A stretch of 64,000 bases of DNA. Source: Aspergillus flavus. Its lineage: Eukaryota > Ascomycota > Eurotiomycetes > Eurotiales > Aspergillaceae. Under the pieces are notes generated by a model. That model did not search any database, was not told the origin of the DNA, and worked only from the letters and a program-made list of their open reading frames with translations. Within the stretch, counting starts at the first letter, position 1. Each line of letters begins with the position of its first letter. Shown here in pieces: positions 1-9,944 of this stretch. The position numbers and the translations under genes were made by a program. Location: positions 4,464,001 through 4,528,000 of the forward strand of contig NC_092406.1 of assembly GCF_009017415.1 (NCBI RefSeq), written 5' to 3'.

Positions 1-429
1 GATTCTCGTCTCGCCAAAAGAGATCGTCTGAAGCAACAAATCAACGAGACACAGAAGGCTATAAACCAGAAATTGGAAGCTCAGAAGGCTCATGCCCGGC
101 ATCTCGATGCACAAGCACGCCTAAACATACCAGAGCTAGAATTTTGGCAGGATTACCTTTGTCTTCGGATTGAGGGGGCCGGGCGGGAAGATCGCCTAAA
201 GTTCATCTTTAGCCACCTACTTGAGAAGGATTGGGAAGCTGAAGCCTGGTTTGAACTCGGCACGTCTAGTCGCGATTACGACGTGTTTCATACACGCCCC
301 AAAGTGGACAGGGATGCTCTTAATGGGGAGCTAGACATTTTAAACGAGGATCGCGACTTTGGTGCTTTTCTAAAAAGGATGCGCCGTCTGCTCGTCGAAA
401 AAATGCAACAGAAAAGGCCCACTATTTGA
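1..429 (+). CDS. spc25: Kinetochore protein Spc25, C-terminal part (5' end outside window)
   Basis: Open in frame 1 from the first base to a TGA at 427-429, so the N-terminus lies upstream; the ATG at 73 is internal. About 142 residues are present. Spc25 is a subunit of the Ndc80 complex, which couples kinetochores to microtubules; its C-terminal RWD-like domain docks on the inner kinetochore. Seen here: the end of a charged coiled coil (residues 1-35, rich in K/Q/E/A), then a globular part with FIFSHLLEKDWEAEAWFELG, a loop with DYDV, and the terminal block LNEDRDFGAFLKRMRRLLVE, which is the family's best conserved stretch. The end of the gene converges on ski8 with a gap of about 210 bases. 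Family call is by recognition of the C-terminal block; confidence is high, though the start cannot be judged. Confidence 0.88.
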   Translation, partial: DSRLAKRDRLKQQINETQKAINQKLEAQKAHARHLDAQARLNIPELEFWQDYLCLRIEGAGREDRLKFIFSHLLEKDWEAEAWFELGTSSRDYDVFHTRPKVDRDALNGELDILNEDRDFGAFLKRMRRLLVEKMQQKRPTI

Positions 430-639
430 TGCTGTGGCGGGATTTGGCCAAGACAGCATAGCTTCTGATGTTGATGGTCATGAATTATGGCCTGGTGTAG
501 CCGAGAGGAATGAATTGTTAAGAAAGGTAAAGCATAGAGTTTTCTACGCAGTCAACGGTCCACAGGAAATTTATTCGATCTGTCATTGAGAAATCTGCAG
601 AAGGATGTCTAAATCTCATTGATTGCACGTGTCAACAAC

Positions 640-1998
640 TCAACCACCTGTAGCTTCCCTGTAGAATGATATGCTACGGCTTGCCCCGGCCGTGGCAAAC
701 CCCTCTGACTTCCCAATCTTTGGCAGCCATTTGACGTTCCAAACGGCTCGCTCTGTTTCGGAATGCGTTGCGACACATGTTCTGGTATCAATCGACCAGA
801 CTTTCACTTTTCCATCAAATGATCTTCTGTGTCATTAGTGCAAGTTTGTTGAGCAGCTCAAGTGTTAAGGAAGTGCTTACCCGCTTAAAAGATATTCTCC
901 CGTGTGGCTCCAAGAAAGCGACAAGACCCATGCTGAATGCCCGGGGAGGTTAGCCACCTGCTCGCCAGATGAAGTGTCATATAACACGATCACATTGGAG
1001 TCTCCAGCAGCAGCGAGAAACTTTCCCCCGGGAGAGAATGCAACAGCTCGCACGGGCTTCACTAGGCCTAGAAGATATCAGATAAGCCTACCAATAATAT
1101 GTGCGGGATTATATGGATGCACGTGAGGCATATACCTGATAAGCTAAACGGCATACGACCTGTTTCCGTGCTAAAGATATAGACGCTGCCATTCTCATGC
1201 CCGCTAGCTATGAAGCGGCCATCTGCTGACTATATGAGACTGTCAGTGCGACTGAAAGAGACGAAAAACTGAGTAGACAGGTTACCAAGTCTATGCAGGT
1301 ACCAAAGCTACCCTTGGTCTCATAGTAACGTATTTGTTCGCCATTGGCATCCAAATCCCACACTCGAATGTGCCCATCTTGGCTTACACCGGCAAGATAC
1401 TGGCCATCGCCTGACAAGGCAATTGCCCAAACACCAGTAGATCCTGCGTTGCCAGCTGTTCAGGTGTTAGTGTTAGGAGTCACTAGAGGATCAAAGCATA
1501 TTCAATACCTGAGACTGTCTTATTTTCGGACCAGTTTCCATCATGACAGGACCAAACCCTGATCTCACCACCAAAACCAACACTCACTGATCTCGATCCG
1601 TTGCCATCGGTTACAACATGATGGCACCCAAGTTTATGGGCCTCATCGATCGATTGTACTAATGGGAAATCAGGGTCAGCAGTAGAGTGAACCTTGAGAG
1701 CAGAGACACCAGAAGCCGATAAAATCTGCTTATTGGTTACAGCCAATGAGAAGATATCAGTTGGGTGTGCTGTACACTATTAGCACAGTAATGATCAAAT
1801 AGGGAATAGGAGAAAAGGGGGATGGTATAAGAGTTAGGAGGGAGACAAGCTGGGGTTTAGGGAAGCGTAAGAATATGGAGGAACTCCCGCTACATACCAT
1901 TATCTGCGGAACCGCAGGATAGATACTGTTTCGACTATTATTGAGTAGCATGTCAGAATATGAAATAGGTATTATAATTTATTTTCAAGGCTTACCAT
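640..1998 (-). CDS. ski8: Ski8/Rec14 WD40-repeat protein
   Basis: Seven exons: 1996-1998, 1898-1934, 1509-1769, 1286-1455, 1136-1229, 881-1067, 640-826; 939 nt, 312 residues. Ski8 is the WD40 scaffold of the cytoplasmic Ski complex that feeds mRNA to the exosome; in several fungi it also acts with Spo11 in meiotic recombination (Rec14). The protein begins MSKQYLSCGSADNAHPTD and continues with WD repeats: IRVWSCHDG, HIRVWDLDA, SVYIFSTETG, VIVLYDTSSG, KVKVWSIDT. It has the family signatures KPVRAVAFSPGGKFLAAAGD, LPGHSAWVLSLSWSHTGEYL and AVWNVKWLPK. Length fits the family (about 310-400). The first exon is only the ATG: CGATG is followed at once by GTAAGC, and the next exon starts at TCG after AATAG. 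No other ATG in frame is available. The last intron joins AGC GG to A AGA TCA. Confidence 0.88.
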
Positions 1999-2417
1999 CG
2001 TAAAATGTCTTAACTATGTATGAGGACAATCTATTTCGCAGGCACCGACGCTCCGCGGGGATGAACAGAGTCGATGTACTTTGTGACAATAAATAGTGGG
2101 ACATTCACCGTCGGGTGAGATCATTAAGGCCCGCCTTCGTATGGGCCAACATTGGCATTTTTAGAAACCTACATACTACGCGATTTGCAGGCATTGGCAA
2201 TAATTCAATAGAGTACGAGATGGTGCCATTCGATTGAAGATATTTTTTTGGCAAATAATATTGTAAACCAACACGTAAATTTCCCTGCCAGAACCAGACG
2301 CCGAATGCCATGCAGCATATATATCCAACACTTCATGTATAGTAAAAGTACAAGCCTCAAAAGCACACCTAAGCCATCGCTTTCCTCGCCTTCACTGATA
2401 CTGTCCAGTCCTCATTC
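1999..2417. other. Intergenic region between ski8 and mrpl32
   Basis: About 420 bases, A+T-leaning, upstream of ski8 and downstream of the bL32m gene. Open frames here are short and resemble nothing I know. It presumably holds the ski8 promoter and the bL32m 3' end. Confidence 0.5.
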
Positions 2418-2883
2418 TTAAGCGGTTTGGGTTTGCTTCCATTGCTTTTTGATGTCTGTTAAGTCATGAGTTGTTAAATTCGGGCCTCATCAACATGGTG
2501 GTACAAAGTCACATACTCTCAACACAGTGTGGGCACAAAACATGCGCACGCTTTATTTGACCGCATCCAGGGCAGGTGTTGAGGCTTTTGACATCCTTCA
2601 AAGCCTTGCCAGCCATCTGTCTATGACGTTTCTTCATGTGGGATGTTTTCTTTTTCGGTACGGCTCGAAGTACAGAGTCCCAGACATCGGACAGGAGTTC
2701 CGGTATATTCAACGACAATGCGGCAGGTTTCAAAAGGGTGCGAGAAAAACCGAGGGAAGTCTGCCCGGAAGTCTGCCAGATTCGAGACCATCGTCCTCCG
2801 ACGAAAGATATAGCTTCGGAGGCCATGAAAATACGGGGCAGAATCTGCGAGGTGGGGGTAAATGAAAGCGACCGCAGTGCCAT
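2418..2883 (-). CDS. Mitochondrial large-subunit ribosomal protein bL32m
   Basis: Two exons, 2517-2883 and 2418-2455, joined through GTATGT...TTAACAG; 405 nt, 134 residues. bL32m (MRPL32) is a protein of the mitochondrial large ribosomal subunit and, in yeast, is processed by the m-AAA protease. The first 45 or so residues (MALRSLSFTPTSQILPRIF...) are rich in R/S with almost no acidic residues, as in a matrix-targeting presequence. The mature part starts near AVPKKKTSHMKKRHRQMAGK, the bL32 core, followed by the zinc ribbon CPGCGQIKRAHVLCPHC (two CxxC pairs). The second exon adds a short basic tail, IKKQWKQTQTA. Translation can also be read nine bases further upstream from a TTG, but the ATG at 2883 is the plausible start. 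It is divergent from aspD. Confidence 0.88.
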
Positions 2884-3271
2884 ATTGCCCAAGTATGGGG
2901 GTAGATCTGCTGTAATGACGGCAATTGAAGGGAGTTGGGCGTATCTAATATCAAAAAATTATGCCGCTGGAAAGTAAAGCTACCCGCCGACATTGCGGGT
3001 TTGCTGACTTGAGTCCGGAGATTGACCTAATCCCGAAGCAGACTAGTGGCCCCCTGAGAGCGCAACAACAGTTAAAGGGGCCCATACCAGTGATGGTCTG
3101 CATCTCTCCATCTCTAGCAACTTGGGGATAGCAAACTTATCTTTCAAGCACTAGACCTTCTTGATGGTCTAACTTGTGTTTGATCTTTCAGTCGTCACAT
3201 TCACTCCCATTGATCCGGTCGGCTGCTCGCTGAAGATAACCCGCGATCAACCTCCTCGTTCTCTCTCCACC
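2884..3271. promoter_or_regulatory. Shared divergent promoter region (mrpl32 / aspD)
   Basis: About 390 bases between the divergent start codons of the bL32m gene and the septin gene. The stretch just before the septin ATG is pyrimidine-rich (CTCGTTCTCTCTCCACC), typical of fungal 5' leaders, and the ATG context CCACCATGG is near-optimal. No specific operator recognised. Confidence 0.5.
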
Positions 3272-4591
3272 ATGGCTACCACTGCTACCTCGACCTCGAC
3301 CACCCCGGCTACCGTTTTCCCTCGCAGCCATGTTGGTTTCGACAGCATCACCTCCCAGATTGAAAGGAAGCTCCTCAAGCGCGGTTTCCAGTTTAACGTG
3401 ATGTGTGTTGGTAGGGGCTCCTTGATCTACTTGTGTATAGAAAACCATTGACCGTCAAACTGACTGCTGGGAAAGGCCAGACGGGTCTTGGAAAGTCTAC
3501 CTTGATTAACACTATCTTTGCTTCCCACTTGATTGACTCGAAGGGTCGTCTGACTCCCAACGAACCTGTCCGCTCCACCACGGAAATTCAGACCGTCTCC
3601 CATAGTAAGTCAACGTCGCCCATTCATGCAGAAGGTACCCCGTTAATATTCAGCAACTAGTTATTGAGGAAAATGGCGTACGTCTCCGGCTAAACATCGT
3701 TGACACCCCTGGATACGGTGATCAAGTTAATAATGATAGATGGTATATGACGCTCCTCTCATATTCGCGTTGGTCAAGCTAATCCCTCACCAGCTGGGAC
3801 CCCATTGTGAAATACATCAAGGACCAACATTCCGCGTACCTCCGAAAGGAGCTTACCGCTCAGCGTGACCGTTATATCCAAGATACCCGTATTCACTGCT
3901 GCTTGTTCTTCATTCAACCATCCGGCCATGCGTAAGATCTAAAGCCTCTGGAGTTGGCGAGATATGACCGAGCTAACTATACTCTAGCCTCAAGCCCATT
4001 GACATCGTCGTTTTAAAGAAGCTATCTGATGTTGTCAATGTTGTTCCTGTAATTGCCAAGGCCGATTCACTTACTCTCGAGGAACGTCAGACGTTCAAGG
4101 AAAGAATCAAGGAGGAGTTTGCTTTTCACAACTTGAAGATGTACCCGTATGATAACGACGAGCTCGATGACGAGGAGCGCGCGGTCAATGCCCAAATCAA
4201 GGTCTGTACCTCTCTGATACGTGTACTCAATCAGCCTCTGATGTATAAGCAGGACATTATTCCATTTGCTGTGGTTGGCAGTGAGAGAACTATAGTTGTC
4301 AATGGTCAACAGGTTCGCGGCCGACAGAACCGCTGGGGTGTTATCAATGTGGAGGATGAGAATCACTGTGAATTTGTATACCTGAGAAACTTCCTCACTC
4401 GCACCCATCTCCAGGACCTCATTGAGACAACAAGCCAGATCCACTACGAGACCTTCCGTGCTAAGCAGCTTCTTGCTCTGAAGGAGAGCAGTGCAGCGGG
4501 AGGTCACAGTGGTGGCAGCCGGCCCATCAGCCCCTCGGCCGACAGGGAGCTCAGCCGCAATTCTCAACGGATGACCATGAATGGCTATTAA
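3272..4591 (+). CDS. aspD: Septin, Cdc10 class (AspD)
   Basis: Six exons: 3272-3410, 3476-3604, 3661-3742, 3794-3931, 3988-4201, 4253-4591; 1,041 nt, 346 residues. Septins are filament-forming GTPases at septa and branch points; this is the Cdc10 class, the central subunit of the yeast hetero-octamer. The class is shown by VGFDSITSQIERKLLKRGFQFNVM near the N-terminus and a C-terminus that lacks the long coiled coil of Cdc3/11/12. GTPase motifs: P-loop GQTGLGKST (residues 47-55), G3 VDTPGYGD, G4 AKADSLT. The septin unique element region is seen as WGVINVEDENHCEFVYLRNFL. The first intron splits codon G47, in the P-loop. The C-terminal tail is Ser/Gly-rich with SRPISPSADRE, a possible phosphosite. 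The first intron ends at AAAG rather than at the CAG five bases downstream, because only AAAG restores VGQTGLGKS. Confidence 0.93.
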
Positions 4592-5121
4592 CGGCGCACG
4601 AGAGCGTCAAGGATAGATCTCAATGCTCCATGGAGTAAGCCGTCCATACCAGTTGTTTCCATACATAGGTGCACATGCAGACAACTTAGGGGCAGTGTCG
4701 AGCATCCCTTCATCTTTTCTTTTTACTTCATACATAACTCCACTTTTATACCAGCATGTTCTTACAGATATCCTTTTAACTTCTGATTTACTCTTGGCTT
4801 ACTTCGTTGCCTATTTTGCTATCCCCAGCACGGGAAGCGGGTGCCTCTATTCCGTTTTCTACAATTGAGATTGTCATTGCAGACCAGAAAGCGGCTAGCA
4901 ATGATAGCGCTGGCATCATTTTTATTGTCTCATGTACTTAAATTCCTTAATTATCATTACTCCATGAGGGAAATACAGTTGATACAACGCAAAGGTGCCG
5001 CTGGATAATGCATTATAAACAATAGGGTCAATCACCGTCCATAACGTTGCCAGTTCTGCAATATCTCGTCAATCATGACAATCCTTGGACAAGACCCGAT
5101 TTTATCCTGTAAACTGGCCGA
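4592..5121. other. Convergent 3' region of aspD and guk1
   Basis: About 530 bases between two stop codons that face each other. A+T-rich, with runs of pyrimidines. I see no coding signal; an open frame at 4623-4868 has no family likeness. Both 3' UTRs should lie here. Confidence 0.5.
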
Positions 5122-6042
5122 TTATTGCTCAGCGCCGAATCTACCATCGTCGACAATCCAGTCCCTCAACTCAGTATAGGCTTTTTCCAAATCATCATTG
5201 ACGACTATCTTGTTATGTGCGCCGGGCTCCTTAGCATACTCGAGTTCATTTTTGGCCTGTGCTAAGCGTTTACTGCCAAAGTTGCGGTCAATACCTTCTT
5301 GCCTATAACAGGTGAGAGGCGACCCTTCCGATGCAACTCACCTCAAGCTCTCTTCGGACTCAGTGCCTCTACCTCGCAATCTCCGTTCTAGCTCTTCAAC
5401 CGACGGCGGCGCGAGAAACATAAAGCGAGCGTTCAGGTCAGTACGCTTCACTTGCTTCACGCCCTGTTCAAATAAAGCCATCAATCAGTATGACTTTCTC
5501 GACATAGTGTTCATCTTCCGTGAAGCTTATGTGTTTTGATGTCCGTGGCAACATATAGATTCAATTACCTCCATCTCAATGTCGAGGATGCAAATCCTAC
5601 CCTTCTTGGCAATATCTTTCACGGCCTGGACACTGGTACCATAGTGGTTCCCTCCAAACTGCGCATGTTCAATGAACCCATTTTTGCTCACAAGGTCCAG
5701 GAAGTCCGCTTTGGTTGTGAAATAATATTCGCGCCCATGCTGCTCACCCGGTCGTGGAGCTCTGGTGGTGTCTGCACTAGGCAAGCAATGGTTAGCTTAT
5801 AGAAAGTGAGACATAGAATTGTTTTTTAAAAACCAAAAAGAACGAGGACGGACGCGAAACAGAAAACCCAAAGGTATCGGGATAATCAGCAAACAGTCGT
5901 TTGAGTAGAGTTGATTTCCCAGCACCAGAGGGGCCCGATACCACTACTGGGCGAAACTTTTGCACTATATACAGGTCAGTATCTTGGTTAATTCACGCGC
6001 GTTAAGTGGTATGCGCTAACGGGATCCAGCAGTGGTTGACAT
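5122..6042 (-). CDS. guk1: Guanylate kinase
   Basis: Five exons: 6021-6042, 5854-5964, 5569-5771, 5342-5463, 5122-5302; 639 nt, 212 residues, a little longer than yeast Guk1 (187). It phosphorylates GMP/dGMP to GDP/dGDP with ATP in the cytosol. The P-loop GPSGAGKST is at residues 18-26, followed by [22 protein letters not shown] and [14 protein letters not shown], the GMP-binding loop with the conserved HTTR/RPGE arrangement. Later blocks are [20 protein letters not shown] and [14 protein letters not shown]...[10 protein letters not shown], the lid and adenine-binding region. The first exon encodes seven residues plus one base and uses the donor GTTAGC. The second intron uses GTCCGT, a weak donor, and an acceptor at TGCAG that restores SHTTR. 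Confidence 0.93.
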
Positions 6043-6406
6043 TGTCAATACTGAGCGGCGAGTGAACAACTGGAAACGTCCACTGTAAATATGCAAGGTT
6101 ATACGAGACTTTGAAAAGCCTTGCATAAACAGGAAGCCACAGGGAAAAGCTGGAAACGAAGGCTAGAAGACCCTAAAGAATTGCCGCGTTTTGAGTCAGA
6201 AGATAAATTATGTAAAGGCGGTGACCACAGAACTACGGCAAACACCACAAACAGGAAACAACTGCTATTAATCCGGTCATAAACAAATAATTAGAAGTAC
6301 AAGATCCGATAAGGTCCTGCTTATCATATAGCTCACGGAGGACTATACTAACAAGTCCTTGACATAGTATATGTGAGCAGCAACGTATGTAGATAAGACA
6401 CGGCTT
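6043..6406. other. Intergenic region between guk1 and rud3
   Basis: About 360 bases with both neighbours on the minus strand, so it holds the guk1 promoter and the rud3 3' end. No other signal found. Confidence 0.45.
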
Positions 6407-8388
6407 TCAAGGCTTTGGTTGTGTATATTCCTGCGTAGCCTGAGACTCCTGCTCGAGAAAGTTGGACCAAAGCTCCGCCAGCGACTCCTTGTTTGAGTTC
6501 CCATTATCTAAGAATTCAGTAGCCAGAGTTGGGGTGCTAGGGGTACGATGGATAGGTGTACTTGGGACTCTAAGCTTGTTGGAGGTACTTGAGGTTCCTG
6601 GGCGTGCTAGACCGGCCTGTTCACGCTGTTCTGATGCAGATTGTCAGCTCTCGTCTCCGAGTAAGGGGAATCAAAAATAACATCACATACCATCTGTCCA
6701 ACCTAAAAGAGCTGCAATAAGTTGCAATATCTGAAATTTCTTTGGGTCTGACCGATCAAGAGCAAGAAAATGCAGAAAGTGGTTCGTCACAATATGCCTA
6801 ACAGGAATCGTCAGCAGGTGTCAAAAAAGCTACTGAGGAGCTTCTCTGGTATGGTAAGTCTTGCCTGTCAACGTTGTCCTCAGGCTTCCCTTTTTTGAGA
6901 AATCTCAAGGCCTTAGTCAAGTGATCGTTCAGCGTCACAGCCTCATGTCTAAGTTTACCAATGAGGAGGTTCTTTTCCTTTACTTCTTTTTCAAACGGCC
7001 TCACTCGCTCCAGTTCTTTCTGGGCACTTCCGAGAGCTTTATCAGCGTCCAACGCCTTTTTCTCTGCACAATGAAGGGCTTGTTTTAGCTCTTCGAGTTG
7101 AGAGTCAGAGCTCTCTACGAGCTCACGAAGTTCTTTTCGGCGAGCTAGAATATGTTAAAACTTACATCTACAACAATATATATGTAAGAATTTACTTACC
7201 TGTCTGGATTTCCTGCAGGGCTCGCTGTAACCCGTCCACAGCGGATAATTGAGAATCGCGCTCATCGGATGTTCTTTCATAGGCATCTCTGAGGCTAGCA
7301 AGCTGCTCCTCAAGGTCTACGACTTTCTCACCTAGGGTTTCCCTGATGGACCGCTCTTCCATAGCAAGAACTTCCCAGTTGTGCATAGCCTCCTTAGCTT
7401 GCTCGAATTCAGATTGAAGATATGATTGTTGTTCGAATAGTTCTTCCTTCTCCTTCAGCCAGTTCTGCTGTGACAAGTTCGTCCGGTCTCGTAATGTTAA
7501 GATCTCCTTCGACTTGTGTTCATTCGCTTCCGAGAGCTCTGCCAGCTCAGAGCACTTCCCCTGAAAATTATCTTTCAACGCCGCGTTCTGTTCTTCCAGC
7601 TCCCCGATTTTTAATCTAGCTTGAGCAAGTTCCTCCTATCAAAATGTTAGCTACAGAGCAACGGTTCGGGTTTAATGTGAAGGGACGCACAGCGTCTTCC
7701 TTGAGTCGTTCACCTAGCTGCGACTTGATCGTATTGACACGTTCTAATAGTTTCTGGAATTGTGATTCTGCGTGTTCCTTTTTACCCTCGGCATCGTTCA
7801 GTTTGTGCTGTAGAGCTTCCATGTCCGCTCGATGTTTAGATTGTATTTCTTCTAATGACCTCCGCATGTCCGTCACCTCAGCACGTAGGGAGTCCCGATC
7901 CCGAACAAGAGCGTCAAACCGTTCTTTCGATTGGAGTGCATCGGGGGGTGATTTGGCCATACTGCAAATGTCCTCCTTTTCTCCATATCGGGATACTGCT
8001 TGTTGCTGGTTACTGGAGTCATTTTTTATACCATCATTGGAAACGCTGCCATCTTCACTCATGCGGGCCTTCTGCTTCTCTGTAACTGTCTCCTCGGTCG
8101 AATTGGGCACGACCTGGTCTCTGTTATCAGTAATCGCTGAGCACATTAATTAGGCGTAAGACCACCCACACTTGAAATAAGCAAGTCAGACGATCCCTCC
8201 TCCCATAGCTTTGCAGACGTGTCCTGCTTAGCTTCAATATTTTTGTCATTGCCTTCCCCGTTCTTTGCGGAGCCCTTGTTCTTCCTCTTGGTTTTCGGGT
8301 TGCCGTCTGGTCAAGAGTGATTTGTAAGAACGGCACTCAGAGGAGTGTATGGGAGCTGCTCGCTAATCAGATGCGTACCTTCGTGCAT
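6407..8388 (-). CDS. rud3: Golgin Rud3-like coiled-coil protein with GRAB domain
   Basis: Seven exons: 8379-8388, 8172-8306, 7691-8136, 7635-7200, 7144-6865, 6797-6691, 6630-6407; 1,638 nt, 545 residues. Rud3 (GMAP-210 relative) is a cis-Golgi tether that binds Arf1 through its GRIP-related Arf-binding (GRAB) domain. The N-terminus is K/N/S/E-rich and low-complexity. Residues about 100-430 are a long heptad coiled coil (FDALVRDRDSLRAEVTDMRR onward). The GRAB core follows: KPEDNVDRHIVTNHFLHFLA, then DPKKFQILQLIAALLGWTD. The tail has the Pro/Thr repeat VPSTPIHRTPSTPTLATEF and SLAELWSNFLEQE. The intron after exon 5 starts with GC, not GT (AG|GCAAGA...TTAG). The exon 2/3 junction is uncertain: the pair given makes a 35-nt intron; an alternative donor/acceptor (8191/8121) gives a 71-nt intron and 533 residues, also in frame. 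Confidence 0.85.
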
Positions 8389-9036
8389 TTTTCTTTTAGA
8401 TTTTTCGGGATATGTTACGTCTCTTTAGGTCGATGATGGCGGCCACTCGGGCGTGGTTACGAGATCAAGACCATAGCTGTCAACATCCTTTAGCGCGGCC
8501 GCAGTTATTCGCTAACTCCCGAAGTCCGAACCTTTCGCTTAGGTACATGTATGTACATACAACAACATACCCCAATTCATTGAGCTGCGAAAGCACCAGA
8601 CTTAGCAGAAGCAAGAAAGTGTGTCTTTCAATTTCCGTATGAATTCGAGTTTGTGTCATCGGGTTCACTTCATGTCCAGAGATTTCCCCATTGGCTATTT
8701 ACATCTAAGCGCCACGTAGTATGTTCCCAATACCGAAGGTTAAAAAAAAAAGAACACAGAAAACTCGCCATGAAGGATATTGTTCAACCAGCTATGACCA
8801 ACAGGATCGCTAATAAATCAAAAGAATATATACAACTGAAAACGAAACAAAAGAGAAAGGAAAGGAAAAAAGCAGCAGAACCTGCTTTGGTTTCTGATCA
8901 GAAACCAGGTAGAGCCGGTGATCAAAATGAGGATTCTCTCGGGCGTCCAGTACTATGCCTAAGCCGATGTAGAAGTGGAAAAGATTAGTTTAATATATCC
9001 ACAGGATGGTTTCCCACGGAAGCTGGATTTTTGTGA
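8389..9036. other. Intergenic region between rud3 and the CCDC25 homologue
   Basis: About 650 bases holding the rud3 promoter and the 3' end of the next gene. An open frame of 111 codons on the plus strand (8653-8988) is Lys/Arg/Glu-rich because of A-rich DNA and matches no family I know, so it is not called as a gene. Confidence 0.45.
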
Positions 9037-9944
9037 TCACATGAAGTCATCAAGGAAGTCAGGATCCCGATCTTGATTGCTGCTTGCCTGGATGTTTTCC
9101 TCGCTCATCAGATCATCGTAGGCATGCACTTTCTGCCACTTCAATCGTTCCCTTTCTCTCTTTTCTTGTTTTTCTCTTGCTCGCTGCTCCTCTCTGGTCT
9201 TCCTCTCCTCTCTCTGCTTCTTTTTCAGAGACTCGTTTTTCTCTGCCATAAGATCGGGAAATTTTTCCACGCGGGTTTTATTAAGCCGGTTGACTATAAC
9301 ATTCTCCCTTTGTCGTACTAGAACTTTGCGCACCAACTTGGGATTGTGAAATGAGACTTGGCCAGTAGCCATAGACCCATCTTTCATCAAGTTCGACCAT
9401 GGCGTATAGATGACTGTGATGTTGTCTTTCTTATTCCCTAGCCCGTAAGTTAGCTCACTACGTATTGGTAACAGCACAATGGATGAATTATGAATGGAAA
9501 GATGGTTCACCCTCAATAGAATTCGCCTTTGTAAGCTGTGCGCAGTCTTCCAGAAGGGGTTGTGGGATATTGTCCCATGATTCACTATCACGGAGACGAA
9601 GATAGACATGTGCACTGGACAAGTTATCAACATGAAACTGATCACATAAGTTAGCGCTCATGAGAACTTTTCTAAGTAAATGGGATAATAACGAACCCTA
9701 TACAGGTCATCAAGACCAGCGACTGTTAGCACACACTGCCACAAAGAGGGTCAAACAACGATGATGTTACCAAACATCCTTCTCTAAACCATATTTTATA
9801 AGATCCTCATCTAGTTTCAATCATTGTCAGACTTGTGCCATGTGCTTGAGCTTGAAATATAGCGGTCATACTCTCAAATTTGTCTTTCCCGACATAGATA
9901 AAAGCGGATGGTTCAACCACATTCGATGTAAAGTAGTATACCAT
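9037..9944 (-). CDS. CCDC25/Jlp2 homologue (NFACT-R domain)
   Basis: Exons: 9872-9944, 9771-9810, a single base at 9697, 9511-9637, 9037-9437; 642 nt, 213 residues (human CCDC25 has 208). The NFACT-R (DUF814) domain is shared with the ribosome quality-control factors Rqc2/NEMF; the molecular role of fungal Jlp2-type proteins is not settled. The N-terminus [20 protein letters not shown] is the family start. Then come [66 protein letters not shown] and [16 protein letters not shown]. The C-terminal third is a K/R/E-rich helix and ends in an acidic [11 protein letters not shown]. The invariant Trp-Phe joint (DVWFHVD) can only be made in frame if one G at 9697 is kept between two introns of 73 and 59 nt. 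Confidence 0.85.
9697..9697 (-). other. Predicted one-nucleotide exon in the CCDC25 homologue
   Basis: On the minus strand TATAG|G|GTTCGT places one G between a 3' and a 5' splice site. The upstream intron (9698-9770) starts GTAAC and has GTGCTAACAG and TGATGAC as branch candidates. The downstream intron (9638-9696) has GCGCTAACTTATG about 18 bases before CAG. Keeping this G completes TG|G (Trp) and restores frame with TTT CAT GTT; leaving it out shifts the frame. RNA reads would settle it. Confidence 0.65.

Noticed and set aside
2527..2977. Plus-strand open frames of about 112 codons
   Set aside because: They lie antisense to the bL32m coding region, whose zinc ribbon and presequence are clear.
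8653..8988. Lys/Arg-rich plus-strand ORF of 111 codons
   Set aside because: Composition follows A-rich DNA, no family likeness, and it sits in the short space between two minus-strand genes where UTRs and a promoter must fit.
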